Below are positions 12,701 through 23,931 of a stretch of DNA of 64,000 nt, piece by piece. Position 1 is the stretch's first letter. The number at the start of each line of letters is the position of its first letter. A program made the position numbers and the translations under genes. Origin of the DNA: Zingiber officinale (lineage: Eukaryota; Streptophyta; Magnoliopsida; Zingiberales; Zingiberaceae). The notes beneath the pieces are model-generated. The model had not been told where the DNA came from. It ran no database searches and saw only the letters and a list, made by a program, of their open reading frames with translations. The stretch lies in NCBI RefSeq assembly GCF_018446385.1, contig NC_055992.1:98970947-99034946 (forward strand), in the 5' to 3' direction.

Positions 12701-15059
12701 GAGTGTACAATAGTGCAAGCAGAGCAATTAAATGTGCTAGTTGTTGTAAGAGTTTTACTGAAAATGTGTGATAACACATCTAGTTTGTCAGGAGTCAGAG
12801 ATATGAGGTTTATTTGCTGAAATCACTCATTTTACAATTTAACAACATTTAGGAAGTGCATTTCTCAGTGCTATAACATTATGTTTAGACAAATTTGTGG
12901 AATTAATTTCTATATATTTTTTATTTAATTAACAGAAGTGTTAAGTAATTATCTTTACAACCTTTTATTCTCGGACTTTTGTTTACAAAAGTATTTATCC
13001 TCTGTTGATGTTAATTTTCTTAGCAGATGAACTATCCAATCTAGCTAACCGGTCATTGTGCATACCTAGTCTTAGTGTTCATCTCTGTTTTTTAATTAAT
13101 ATTAAAAGATTCAGTTTAAGTCTAGTCAATCAGTGTCAGTTGCAGGATTGTGGATACTATTTTTGTGCCATCATCAATCTAATTCAAGTTAATGATTGCT
13201 TCCAGGGTCATTTTGATGATGTTGAAAGAGCTCCTATCTTGCCATCTAAACCCCCTAAGGAGACCAAAGAGATGGTGATTTTCTTGTTCTGTCTCTAAAT
13301 TTGGCAACATTATGATATATAAATTGAACACTTCTAAGTGGGAACAATGTCATAATGGACTTTTTAACAGGATGAAAATAAGAGCAAGAAGGGTCTTGCC
13401 GAGATATATGAGGTTTGCTGTTTCATTCATGCAAATCATTTTTATTAATTAGTTAATGCGTGATACATAGACTATACTCACTTCTCTCTCTCTATTTTTT
13501 TTTTTTTTGTAATTTAGGAAGAATATGCACAGAAGACAGGTCTAGCTCCAGCTCTTCTTTCTGCTTCTGATAAACTTAAGACTGAGGTATTTTACTTGTC
13601 TACGTATTTACTATTCCTGTATGGTAAATTTTGTCATAAAAATTCAAACTGAACCCTGACATTTAGTAGCTATTTTTACCAAAATTTTCTGCATTTTTTT
13701 CAATTTGTAATATCAGCAGCTGGTAGGATAGTTAATCATAGTTTAGTGATTGATGATTGATGGGAATGAGAATTTGTATGTCTTAGGTGTCAGTTTATAA
13801 GTCTTCATCGACTCATTTTCTTTAAGCTCAACTGTTGTATGCTCACCATTGAGCAATTATATAGAAACCTCTCACGCTCTTTGCGTTTCCCTCCTTTTTC
13901 TTTGTTTGCCTGGGAAACTCCCTCTTTTTCAGAAGTCCTGATGGAAGGTTATATTATCGACAGATGTCTTTCTTACTGATGCATATAATGAATTTACTTT
14001 ATAGCCAAAAAAAACTGACATTGGGATATCTGCAATCTGAATTTGTTAATAATACAGATCCACTAGATCTATTGTATTGATCTGCAATAACATATCTGGT
14101 TGCTTGTGTAGCTTCTCAGCTTTTCTCATCCCACACTTTTTTCTTTTATGCCTGCAGGCAACAATGCTATTCAAAAAGATTTCCTTGAAGTTGGATGCGC
14201 TGTCTCACTTCCATTTTGCTCCAAAGCCGGTTAGCAATAAAGCTTATCAAGTGTTTAATTCCTTTAGTACTTATTTTTTGATTGACCATAAGTTATGATG
14301 TAGGTTATTGAGGACATGTCTATACAAGTCAATGTACCTGCTCTAGCAATGGAAGAGGTAAAAATATCTTTTGAAGGTTTTTTTAGTTTATGGTAAAAAA
14401 GTTCTGAGTCACTGAAATACAATGGTTTTCCAGGTTGCTCCATTGGCCGTCTCAGATGCCGCTATGCTTGCTCCTGAGGAGATTTTTCATGGAAAAGGAA
14501 ATATCAAAGAAGAGGCAGAATTAACAAAAGAAGAGAGGAAAAGGAGACGGGCCAACCAGAAAAGAAGATTTAGAAGATTGAAAGGTATCCTTTATTCGCT
14601 TATATTTATGGTTCTGCTTATTTTCATGCTTGTCTACAATCTGTGCATAATGGTCAAAAAAAGGTATTGGTGAACTTGTGACAGACATGATCCATCACTT
14701 AGAATTACATAGTTCTTTATGTATATGAAACTTAGCATAAGCAAATGAAACCATCAGAATGTTTTATCACTTAACGAACTCATCACCCAACTTGATTTAT
14801 CAGTGGGTGGTGGTTTGCCTTCCAAAAACAACTAGTAATGGAAAAAGGTTAGGTAAGAATGTTGTCTTTGGTATGTCACAATCCTTTTAAGATTCTATAG
14901 CCAAATTTTCATTTGTCTCTGTTCTTGGCAAAATGTTCCTTAGTAGATTGAAGGGATATTGAACTTGTATTTATCTGCATTTTGACAGCTGAAACATTTA
15001 AGAGAGCAGTGCAAAAAACCGGTCAAAGTGCAGTGCCCGGTGCTACTAATGGTAACTGA
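9784..15059 (+). CDS. MPP10: MPP10, U3 small nucleolar ribonucleoprotein component
   Basis: Twelve exons read in frame: 9784-10467, 11246-11301, 11825-11969, 12080-12187, 12363-12500, 13206-13274, 13371-13412, 13518-13586, 14158-14229, 14304-14357, 14434-14584, 14989-15059 (stop TGA). All introns are GT-AG and phases agree, giving about 552 residues, close to other plant MPP10 proteins. The N-terminal part is globular; residues about 115-175 are a dense Glu/Asp tract. The C-terminal half carries the diagnostic Mpp10 stretch: '[13 protein letters not shown]' in exon 7, '[17 protein letters not shown]' in exon 9, 'MLAPEEIF' in exon 11, then a basic '[15 protein letters not shown]' tail. MPP10 acts with IMP3 and IMP4 in the nucleolar U3 processome, in early 18S pre-rRNA cleavage. 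The start ATG (gcgATGGCTGCG) follows a short AT-rich leader. Donor 3 ('gag|gtcaca') is the weakest splice site. Gene identity is very likely; exact exon ends are inferred. Confidence 0.93.
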
Positions 15060-15990
15060 TGCTTACACGACTGATTATCAAACAGCATAGTCCTTTAGCT
15101 TCGAGCTCCTTCCTGATATTCCATGGGGAAAAAAATTTGCAGAGAAGCCAGATTCATGAACACGAATTGTTAGTGATCTTTGGAGTTTTACTCTTTGAAC
15201 CATTCCCTATCCAATGGAGTAAGTATGCAGGATTCGCTAGTCGTTCGAACGAAGAGATTACTGGGCAAATCCTTTTGCACGGAAAGAGGAAGGCACGATA
15301 TTTTTACTCGAATACAACCCACTTGTTTTCATATGGTGTATGTGACTGTTTTCTGTGGCTTCGACCACCTAAATGTGCTACTGGAACTATTTTTCTCCAA
15401 TTCTTTCTAATATTTTAATTACCATGTGTTATTTGATGGCCAGCTTATATTTGTGTTGCAAATATTGTTATATGTTTCTTTGCTATGCTTAAGAGATGTG
15501 CTTTTTGCACCTCTCCTGACCCATTCCCCTTGCTTTTACGTTTATACCCTTTTTAGTTTTGTTTTGTTTTGTTTTTTTGACCAGTTTTTTTTTAATTTAA
15601 CAATGCTGTTACATGTTTAATTGTAGACTTTCCTAATGCAAGATTAGCATCTCAAATATATAATGAAGTTTTCAAGAATAAATATATTTCTCTCTTAAGA
15701 TTGGTGGCTGTAAATGTTGGCTTCAGATTTTTTTTTTTTATTCAGTTTGATTTCTAATTTGTTTCAGTAGATGATAGTTTATCTGTAATCATGATGTCAT
15801 TTTTAATTTGCATTGGCTTTCCTTAGTTTTACGTTAAATATTTGATTAAAGTTTCATATTTGTTAAATATATTTCATCTGTTTTTGAATTATTTTATTAT
15901 GAAAAAGATCATCTGTTAGTTCATCTTAGATCAAATGAAAAAGGCCATCTTGTATATTAGTCGATCTTTAATCAACGGAAGATAAACAAG
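15060..15990 (+). other. MPP10 3' flank, no further gene
   Basis: T-rich sequence following the MPP10 stop, with several AATAAA-like words (for example 'aagaataaatata' near 15676), probably holding the 3' UTR and poly(A) site. A frame at 15059-15418 shows no family resemblance and is taken as chance. Confidence 0.5.
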
Positions 15991-16821
15991 AATAGACTTA
16001 TTGGATAAAATTTTTAGTTTTTTTTTTGGATAACATCGTCTAATTAAACACAAACTGAAAAAGAACAGTTGAATTACAAGTTGGCAATCGAAATTGCCAA
16101 AATAGCAGAAACATGGTCGTAGTCGCGAGCAAAATAGAGCGTTGGAGCGAGGAAAAGAATAGTTTTTTGGTGGAGCATCAATCGTAGGGTACGAATCAGA
16201 AGGTGGGGAAGAAGATTCTGACGACGGCAAGGAGGCAAATGGTGACGAGGTTGCGCGAGCACCAAGCAAGTGGCCTCCACTTGACCTCCACGCTCGAACT
16301 TTTCATTCACTTCGAGCTCTTTTGTGGCTCCTTGGAGAGGATGAAGTCTGCACCCTTCATCCGCATCTCCTGCACGCACCGCGTGAGAGCCCGCTCATCC
16401 TTGCGCTCCCTCTCCAGCCGTTGCAATATCCGCCAGTAGGCGCGCACGACGACTTGCACCGCGACGGTCATCGCCAGAGAGGTGGTCAGGGAGAGGCTGC
16501 AAGGGAGCCACCGGCCGCGGCAGGAGGCGTCGACGACGGAGGCGATGAAGAGGAGCGTGAAGGAGAGGTCGTGGAAGGCTAGGAGGAGGTAGGAGAGGTG
16601 GAAGACGTCGTGCTTGGCGGTGTCCATGCGAGCCTCGAGGATTGCAGCGCGACGACCGTGGCAGTCCTCCTCTGGCTGGCAGAGCTTGAAGAGGAGGAGA
16701 TGGCCGGAGCTCTCTGCGATCTAGTTTAAAGGATGATATTACTGTTGAAATCAATAGGTAAAGGAAAGAAATAATATAAAGTTTTTTTGATAATCTTATT
16801 ACTAAAATCAATAGACTTATT
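15991..16821 (-). repeat. 12-bp direct repeats around a probable retrocopy
   Basis: The 12-mer 'aatagacttatt' occurs at 15991-16002 and again at 16810-16821. Between them lies the intronless minus-strand membrane-protein copy. Next to the left repeat, at the copy's 3' side on the minus strand, is an A-run (T-run at about 16018-16028 on plus). Direct repeats plus a 3' A-run plus no introns is the signature of LINE-mediated retroposition. The A-run is interrupted and the 5' boundary is not otherwise marked, so this is an inference. Confidence 0.5.
16196..16627 (-). pseudogene. Plant three-helix membrane protein copy with one in-frame stop
   Basis: On the minus strand a 106-residue frame starts at 16627 (MDTAKHDVFHLSYLLLAFH) and stops at TGA 16309-16307. 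The same frame continues with 36 more residues (MKSSSVEVKWRPLAWCSRN...) to a second TGA at 16198-16196. The continuation looks coding: a basic/aromatic segment followed by a third hydrophobic helix. Predicted helices are about residues 10-31, 46-63 and 127-140, with the charged segment 'RLERERKDERALTRCVQE' between helices 2 and 3. From memory this resembles a conserved plant family of short uncharacterised membrane proteins that read through this point, so the first TGA looks like a nonsense change. Function unknown. It is intronless and flanked by features of a retrocopy (separate entry). Alternatives: a functional shortened protein, or stop read-through. Confidence 0.6.
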
Positions 16822-16879
16822 TATACAAATTGTCCAATACAATAATGAAAAGATTAAATAAGACATCCAATCATAATAA

Positions 16880-17285
16880 TTATAAACATAGTAATATAAT
16901 AGACTTGGAAATATTATTTTTCCTACTTAATTCATGTTGATTGTGTGCCTGAATGTTGAGTTTGAGTACTAGCTTGGTGAAACGTTGTCTAGATAATGAC
17001 TTAATAAATATATAAGCAATTTGATCTTCCGTAGAGATATAAGAAATCGAAAGTTGTCGAGTTGTCATACGTTCACGAACGAAATGAAAATCAATCTCTA
17101 CATACTTGCTACGAGCATGAAAAACAGGATTTGTCATAAGATAAGTTGCTCCAATATTATCATACCATATTTTAAGCGTAGCAGTTGGGAAAAAATATAA
17201 TTCTGAAAGAAGATATTGTAACAAAATAATTTTTGACGTTACATTAGCTATAGCTTTATATTCAGCTTCAGTACTCGAGTGAGAG
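16880..17285 (-). mobile_element. Ty1/copia pol 3'-end fragment (fossil)
   Basis: The minus-strand frame matches the C-terminal RNase H region of plant Copia polyproteins: 'IWYDNIGATYLMTNPVFHAR', 'KYVEIDFHFVRERM', and 'QIAYIFIKSL' just before the usual end of the domain. Only this terminal piece is present, with no LTRs and no upstream domains. It is an old broken fragment. Confidence 0.8.
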
Positions 17286-17289
17286 ACTG

Positions 17290-18978
17290 TAAATTACTTC
17301 TTTAAAAGTCAAAAAAACTCGAGACTAATTAATAAGATAGTAAAAAGAGACAAAAATAAGACTCGAGTAATGATATTTTTTTTCCACTCTTTCTATTTTT
17401 TTCTGATTTTTTTTCTCCCTGTTTTTGTGTTTGCTTTTTTTTGCAATTTTTTTGCTTTTGTTTTTTTTTCTAACAGAAACGGAAGAGAAAAAAAAACTAG
17501 AAACGGAGAAAAAATAAAATAAAAATAAAATGAATAAATAATAATTTTACTTTACTACCATTAATATTATCGAAGCTAGATCATCGCCGATTAATATTGT
17601 CGAAGTTATTACCGTCGATAAAAAAAAAAATTATTATTGTCGAAGTTGCCGAGGTTATCATAATGTAAATGATTAATAAATCTCAATTGATTGAAATCAA
17701 TTAAAATTTTTTATTATTATTATTAATTATAATACGAATTATCATATAAATCATAAAATATAAGTTGAGGAGTATAAAAGTCATTTCAATATGAAAAAAA
17801 GGGAGGTGTGGTGTTAGAAGGATGGGAAAAGTAATGTACTATGCTTAAATAGCGTACTAAAAACTTAATCTTTTTAAAAATATATAAAAAATAAAGAAAA
17901 CCTTTACTTCTAAAATAAATTAAGGAATGATTATCTTGATGAACAAAAAGTCATAATTGTTAATAATTGCTCTCTTTTAATCCTCAGAAGCAAGTTGACA
18001 ACTTGCACATAAATTAATATTTCCTGACTCGAGAAATAAGGCTCCCAAAACCCTAATGCTTGGTAGGTCTCTTGCTCTATAAATGATACCATGTCCACTC
18101 CTCGCCGTCAGTGACCTTCCTCGTTATTATTATTATTATTATTGTGTTTTTGTTTAGGTGCAAGATCTTGAATTCTTCATTCATAGTTTCGTGTTTATGT
18201 GTGTGTGTGTTTTTTGATATTTTTGTGCAAAATCTTCCAAACGGGCTGCGGCGTCATGCAGTGAGCAGTCCGCCCACCTTTTGCACAGATCTATTGCTGG
18301 CTTACTTCCTGACCTTCAACTCACCTCGACGTGTTGAAGGTCGCCGACGGCTTTTTGATGAAAAGCTAATGCAAAGCTAGCATATATATATATATGTTGC
18401 GTTTACGTTCATCTTTTTCAATTTGACGGCTTGACTTTGGGTGAATTTCGCTCGATTTGATTAACTGATTTTTTTTTTTTTTTTTTGCAGATCTATGAAC
18501 TTTGACTTTACTAAATGTGGTGTGTTGTTAGATTATAATTGATACTATAGATTTCATTTGTTTTAGTCTCTCCGCGTTTATGATTCTATTTTGGTCTTCA
18601 GCTTTCTTTCTCTCTCTTTTGATTTTGATGGAGAAAATGGAAAAGGGCTAAATGGATTGATTACAAATGACCCATGGTGTTAAAAAACTTTCGATTAAGC
18701 CATATCTAGAGTAATAAAGTGACACGATTTATTGCTCAAGAAATAAGACTGCACAATACACACAAAAGGGCTAACAAACGAAAAGGGTAAAAATAACTAA
18801 TTGAACTGATTTCGGTGGTGTATGCATATGCTATAACACTGACACGGTTGTAATATTTGTTGACATATAAAACGCAACTTTTTATTTTTTTAAATGTTTA
18901 ATAATTTTTATTATATCTTCTAGAAAAGTAGAAAAACAGTGTTTTACCGCAAGAGAGCGGTCGCGATTTTTTATTGAC
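17290..18978. other. AT-rich, no coding gene; promoter-like patch near 18076
   Basis: Mostly T-runs and AT-rich text. At 18076-18084 a good TATA box ('gctctataaatg') is followed about 30 bases later by a GC-richer leader (18105-18380) that contains a short hairpin, and then by a T-tract ending in 'ttgcag' at 18490, a good splice acceptor. This looks like the start of a transcript, but the only frame (18111-18380, beginning with an Ile run from a TTA repeat) has no family resemblance. It could be a 5' UTR exon, a non-coding RNA or chance. Confidence 0.35.
18311..18342 (+). other. Perfect 10-bp hairpin in the promoter-like patch
   Basis: 'gaccttcaac' at 18311-18320 and its exact reverse complement 'gttgaaggtc' at 18333-18342 enclose a 12-base loop. 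It is too short for a plant miRNA precursor arm and matches no miRNA I know. It lies in the only GC-rich stretch of this interval. Confidence 0.5.
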
Positions 18979-19655
18979 TTAAAAGTGTACCTTAATTTTA
19001 AAACTACTAAAAAGAGAAAAAAAAAATGATATTATTCCTTTCTTATCCCTCCTATCGACCTCTTAAAGCTCATCACTCTTGTCATTTTTCAATACATCTT
19101 CACTCTCTAAAATTAAAAAGGTCTATGTTTTCATATTAGGCTCACTATTGGGCTTAATATGATCTTATATTATATCCATGGTGGATTTGATATTTTTCTA
19201 TTTAAGATTCATGTTGGACTTGATATTGGATCAGTTTTTTCGGGACGATTTAGTGGTTAACATATGAGGTGTTGTCACCATAAGATCTGAAATTCAAATC
19301 TTGATAAAGTCGAGATAAATGTCTCTCTTATGTGCAAATCATTATTCCAAAAGCTAGTAGTCGTCCGTGATTTATCTCCTCCGTGTTGGCCTTGAGACGG
19401 GTTGGCGGGGAGGGGGGGCTTGAGGCGAGCGTATTCGTCTTTTGCCACATTGATATTGGATCATATCAAGCCTAGAGTAGATATGATATTTTCCATATCA
19501 AGCCTAGCCTAAGCCTGATATTTTCCCATATCATATATTTTGGGCTTGATATGAAAAATAGTGTGGGATTTAGGAGGTTAACGGAAGGGATAGGAAGCAA
19601 ATAACATTGTCTTTAGTACTATTTTTGATAATTTTAAAATTAGAGTATTTTTTAT
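18979..19655. mobile_element. Second foldback-type DNA transposon
   Basis: The left end (from about 18979, 'gtaccttaattttaaaacta', through 'cctttcttatccctcctatc') is the inverted counterpart of the right end ('taggaggttaacggaaggg' to about 19655), giving imperfect terminal inverted repeats of 80-100 bp. The interior holds inverted 'gggcttgatatg' and 'catatcaagcc' words, the same vocabulary as the palindromes of the 7.3-9.6 kb element, so the two are probably related. There is no transposase. A SINE is inserted inside it at 19234-19449, so this element is the older one. Confidence 0.6.
19234..19449 (+). mobile_element. tRNA-derived SINE, copy 1
   Basis: A 216-bp insertion flanked by the perfect 14-bp direct repeat 'ttgatattggatca' (19220-19233 and 19450-19463). 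The body starts 'ttcgggacgatttagtgg', with an A-box-like 'tagtggttaacat' and a weak B-box-like region near 19290, and ends 'tcgtcttttgccacat'. The same body occurs at 19743-19943 and, reversed and truncated, at 59242-59361. It lacks a long A-tail, as some plant SINEs do. Confidence 0.8.
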
Positions 19656-19660
19656 ACAAA

Positions 19661-20460
19661 GAACATCCCCATTGCATCGTTAATGGGTGTTATAACACCC
19701 CTTCATGTTAACATGTTCATAATATTGAACATCCCCATTGAAGTTTTCTCGGGACGGTGTGATGGTTAAGACATGGGGTGTTGCCACATGAGATCTTGGG
19801 GTCGAAAATCGACATGACCGAGCATAACCTTCCCCATGTCTTGGCCATTTGCACTAATGGCTAGTAGTCACACGTGATTTACCTCCTTTGGCCTAGGGAC
19901 GGATTGACGATGACGTTGAGGGCGAGCGAATCGTCTTTTTGCCACATGTTCATAATATTGAACATGTTAAAGACAACATGGGGTGGGCCAGCCCTCGCCC
20001 ACCCCTGCTTGTATTTTTTTTAAAAAAATATTTATTAAAAAAATATAAATTTCAAAATAAAATGGGTCAATAATAAATAACAAAAATATTTTTTAATAAT
20101 AATATTATTTATTTTTTTAAAATGGTAATAATTTAATTTTTTATCTACTTTTTCCAACGGTTTAGATTTGTATTTTGTATTATTTTATTTATTTACAATT
20201 TATTTTTTATTTAATTTGAATTAAATTTATAAAAACAAAAAAATATAAATTAACTGTTATTATTAAAAAAATAATAATAAATTTAATATTTTAAAATATA
20301 TTTATTTAATATGATATAATTTTAAATGGATTGTGAGATTAATGAATAATGAATATTAACGTTAAAAGAAATATGGGTGAAAGAGATATATTGTTATAAA
20401 GAGTATGTAGTTTTTTTATGGGATGATAATATTATAATTTGGATGCATTATGGATGCTCT
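19661..20460. mobile_element. MITE-like element with inverted 'agcatcc' ends
   Basis: The left end 'gaacatccccattgcatcg' and the right end 'gatgcattatggatgctct' are imperfect inverted repeats. The interior is strongly AT-rich with no frame. The same kind of ends and 'gggtgttataacacccc' words occur in the element at 23570-23931, so they look like one family. SINE copy 2 is inserted near its left end. Confidence 0.55.
19743..19943 (+). mobile_element. tRNA-derived SINE, copy 2
   Basis: About 201 bp, closely matching copy 1. It shows the best promoter boxes of the three copies: 'tggttaagacatgg' (A-box-like) and 'ggggtcgaaaatc' (B-box-like). It is flanked by a 22-bp direct repeat at 19711-19732 and 19944-19965, with 10 extra bases between the left repeat and the body. 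Confidence 0.82.
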
Positions 20461-21698
20461 AACTAAGGAAATGTGGCGCTCTTTTGGTTACCAAAATAGT
20501 AGAAAAAAGAGTATAAAATTTTCATAATTTTTTTTTGAAAAAAATATTATGTTTTATCAATAAATCTAGTCATATAGAAGGTTTAGGGGTGGATTAGTAT
20601 AATGTGTATATATATCCTAAAATGTACACAGTAATTTAGTTTGTAATCATAATCGAAGTAATAATAAAAAAAATTACGGTAAGTTTGGAAACAAACTAAA
20701 TTAAATTAATTTTATTATATTTGAATTTATTTGATAAGATAATTGAGTTTACAATGCATAAAAATTTTGTAAAAGTTAGTTATTAGCTCTAGTGACTCTA
20801 TATCATTTTGATTTTAATTTTTTAAGTGATATTTTAACGAACAAACTAAAGATGAGAACTTCATATTTATTATATTTTAAATGAACATAATTTAATTATG
20901 ATCGAACACCTAGAAACTAGAAGTAATTACTATGCTCATTTGACTTCTTTTTTATTTAAAAAGGAAGTGACGCTAATATGATGTTGTATTAATTTGAAGT
21001 GTCATTTTAATTTTTACCTCATCTTTTTTTAATGAGAGATTGAGCTTGATTATTTAAAAATTTTAGAATTTTAAATTTATTCAATTGATTATTAAGTTTG
21101 ATAATAGAACTTCCTTATTTATTTTAATTATTTATTTATTTTGATTAAAATTTTATTAATGATTCATGAATATTATTCACCAATAATTTAAATTTTTTAT
21201 TTGTTTTAATTTTTAATAATTCATATATCTAATTATTTGAGCCAGTGTGTGGTTTCACAACGAGTTATATATCTTCCTATATGAGAACATTAATTTACAG
21301 TGTACCATAGTTAGAAATTGATCTATGATCAATATCTCGTTAACTATGAAAATTTCTTATCGTTGCACTGTAGTCTTGGAATTATAATTCCTATTTATAA
21401 ATATTAACGAGTCACATATCCAAATTTATTCATCTAAATAGTTTATATGTATTAAATAAATATAAATAAGTTTTTATGAGGTTGAATACTAAAATTGTTT
21501 ATAAATATTTGATTTATTGACAAAGACGGATGAGTTACCGTACATAGAAATGAAGAGCGGAATAATCTTTAAAAAACTTATACAACTCTCAAATGCTCAA
21601 ATGTAAGAATGGAACGAGTCTTTAATCATGATTAACCATAAGACAAATTAATTATTATAATAATTTAAAATATTTAATTCTATCAAAATTAATAATAT
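20461..21698. other. AT-rich spacer, nothing recognised
   Basis: About 1.2 kb of very AT-rich sequence with only short chance frames. No inverted ends, splice-bounded exons or promoter pattern stood out. Confidence 0.5.
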
Positions 21699-23021
21699 CA
21701 CAAGAAATAAGGAAAATAGCGATAGCTAAATATTATTATTAACAACGAAATATAAATTCCTCGCTAATAAAACAAACATTAGCAACGTGTTTGTCGAGTT
21801 TACATTAGCGACGAGTTTGTTAATTTGTCGCTAAGAAAACAAACATTAGCGATGAGTTTGTCTAATTTGCCGCTAATATCAAGATTAAGCAACGAATTTA
21901 TCAAATTCATCACCACCATCCTGCCACCTCTCCTCTTCGAATTAAAAGAGGAAAAACCAACAACCACCATCGGAGAGCTTCATTTCCACCACCGGCTCCA
22001 CATCCACAGCCCCTTCTTCTCTTCGGGTTAGAATAGAAGTGAAGCTTCTTAATCATCCGTCTATCTACCTCTTCCGGTTAGGAGAATGAAGACCCGACAG
22101 CTCCACCTCTTTGGGTTAGAAGAGGAGGATTCGCCCTCCATTCCGATCCACATATGACAGCCCTTCTTTCCTCTCCTCTTCGGGTTAGAAGAGGAGTGAA
22201 CATCCACTTTATCTTCTGATAACCCCTCTTCTCTTCAGGTTAGAAGAGAAGAGGTCCTCCTTCATCCGTGCTTCAATCAACCCCTTCCGAAGCTCCATCC
22301 CTAACTGTGTTCGGTCACTCCCATAAATTTGGGTGATGTCTTTAATTATGTGTTGAGTGTTGATTATTGATGTGTTGATGGTTGATTAATGTTGAGTTGA
22401 TTGTTGAATTGTAATGACATTAATCTCCCATGTTTCAAATTGCATGCGTTAGACTTGAATTGGTAGATGCATATTAGGTGTTCGATGAAATTTCCCAACC
22501 ACTTTTGCTCCTATATTTGTTGCAATTATGCTAGTTTAATTTCATGCAATTCTTGTTTTTTGATGTTTGTTCTTGTGATTAAGTTAGATGAAGTATGTTA
22601 GATTAAATTAGGTTTTTGTTGAATGCTTTAAGATTATTATTCATTAGGTTTAGTAATACTTGCTTTGCTATTCATTTATTCTATTGTCTTTTTATTCATT
22701 AGGTTTAGTTTAAATCTTGTTTTGTTATTCATTAATTTACATCATCAATAGATTTTTCTTTAATGATTAATCAGATTTATTGAGAAGAAAGCATTGGATT
22801 GGAGAGACTTATATTCAATTGAAGCAAATCATAGCTTTTAATAACCATTAGATTTGTGAAACAATTTACTTTAAGTTTCCATTGATAGAAAATTAGTGGA
22901 AGATCCTAATCGATAATCCAAAGAACTTGTGGGATTACATATCAACAAAGATATAATCATCAATTAATATGATATTTATTTTAGTACATCATTTTTTATT
23001 TTTTTTTCCCTTAATATGTAG

Positions 23022-23159
23022 CTAAACGAGAAATATCTTGATTTTGAGCACAAGGAGACTGTTGAAACTTTACGGCTTACTACTTGGAACATTCCTGAAT
23101 GGGGTTCGTTGAAGTTGCGCCAGCTGAGACAGTGTCGTAGGCAGAAATGCTCCGTCGTA
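23022..23159 (+). other. Exon-like segment inside the CACTA-like element
   Basis: A 138-base segment, open for 46 codons, is bounded by an acceptor (T-rich tract ending 'atgtag' at 23021) and a strong donor ('gtaagt' at 23160). It reads with ordinary protein composition ('LDFEHKETVETLRLTTWNIP'). I do not recognise the family. A captured host exon or part of a decayed element gene would both fit. Confidence 0.45.
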
Positions 23160-23569
23160 GTAAGTTCTTTGGATGTGAACTTGATGGTATATATGATTTT
23201 TATTTGTTGTGTTACTTGTTGTTAGAATTGTGAATTTGTTAATTATTGATAGAGTTGTGTTATTTATTTGTTGTGCTGTTGTTAGAGTTGTTCGTGAATA
23301 TTGTTAGAGTTGTGAATGTTTTGTGAACTTGATGGTGTTGAAATATGAGTATTTGTGAGTTTCTTTATGAATTTGTATATAGGATATGAATGAAAATAAA
23401 TATTTTTTTTAAACAATAGTTAGCAACGATTTTGGAGAAAATCATCGCTAACAACAATTTTAGTGGCGATTTTCTCTAAAATCGTTGCTAACCGTCGATA
23501 CCCAGCAAATTTTCTAAAAAATGATTTCCTATGAATTTATTATTAAATCAGCTCTAACTAATTATATTA

Positions 23570-23931
23570 GAGCATCCGCAACGTTAATTCGTTATAACAT
23601 TCACCACCTCATCAAAAAGTATATGGCCCACTACCACATACTCATTATAACAATATATCTCTTTAACTCACATCCCTTTTAATATTAACACTCATTATTT
23701 ATGGACCTCACCATCCACTTATTCATCCTTTTTATTAATTTTTTAAATAATATAAAAAATTTATAATTTAAAAAAGAAAAAGAAAATATTAAAAAATTAA
23801 GAGAGAGGGTGTTCAAACCTTTGAACATGAACACCTTTGAACACCCTCTCTCCTTTCTCTTGTGAGTGGGTATTATAGGGGGTATTAAATGGATATTATA
23901 ATACCCATTTAACACCCCATTGAGGATGCTC
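23570..23931. mobile_element. MITE nested in the CACTA-like element
   Basis: About 360 bp with terminal inverted repeats 'gagcatccgcaac' and, at the right, 'ttgaggatgctc', flanked by TA. It contains an internal inverted repeat around 'gtgttcaaaccttt' and 'cctttgaacacc'. It interrupts the CACTA-like element and is therefore younger. Confidence 0.65.

Noticed and set aside
15059-15418. 119-codon frame after MPP10
   Set aside because: Starts in the MPP10 stop region and lies in the probable 3' UTR; no family match.
18240-18350. Plant miRNA precursor
   Set aside because: The stem is only 10 bp and no sequence in the patch matches a known conserved plant miRNA.
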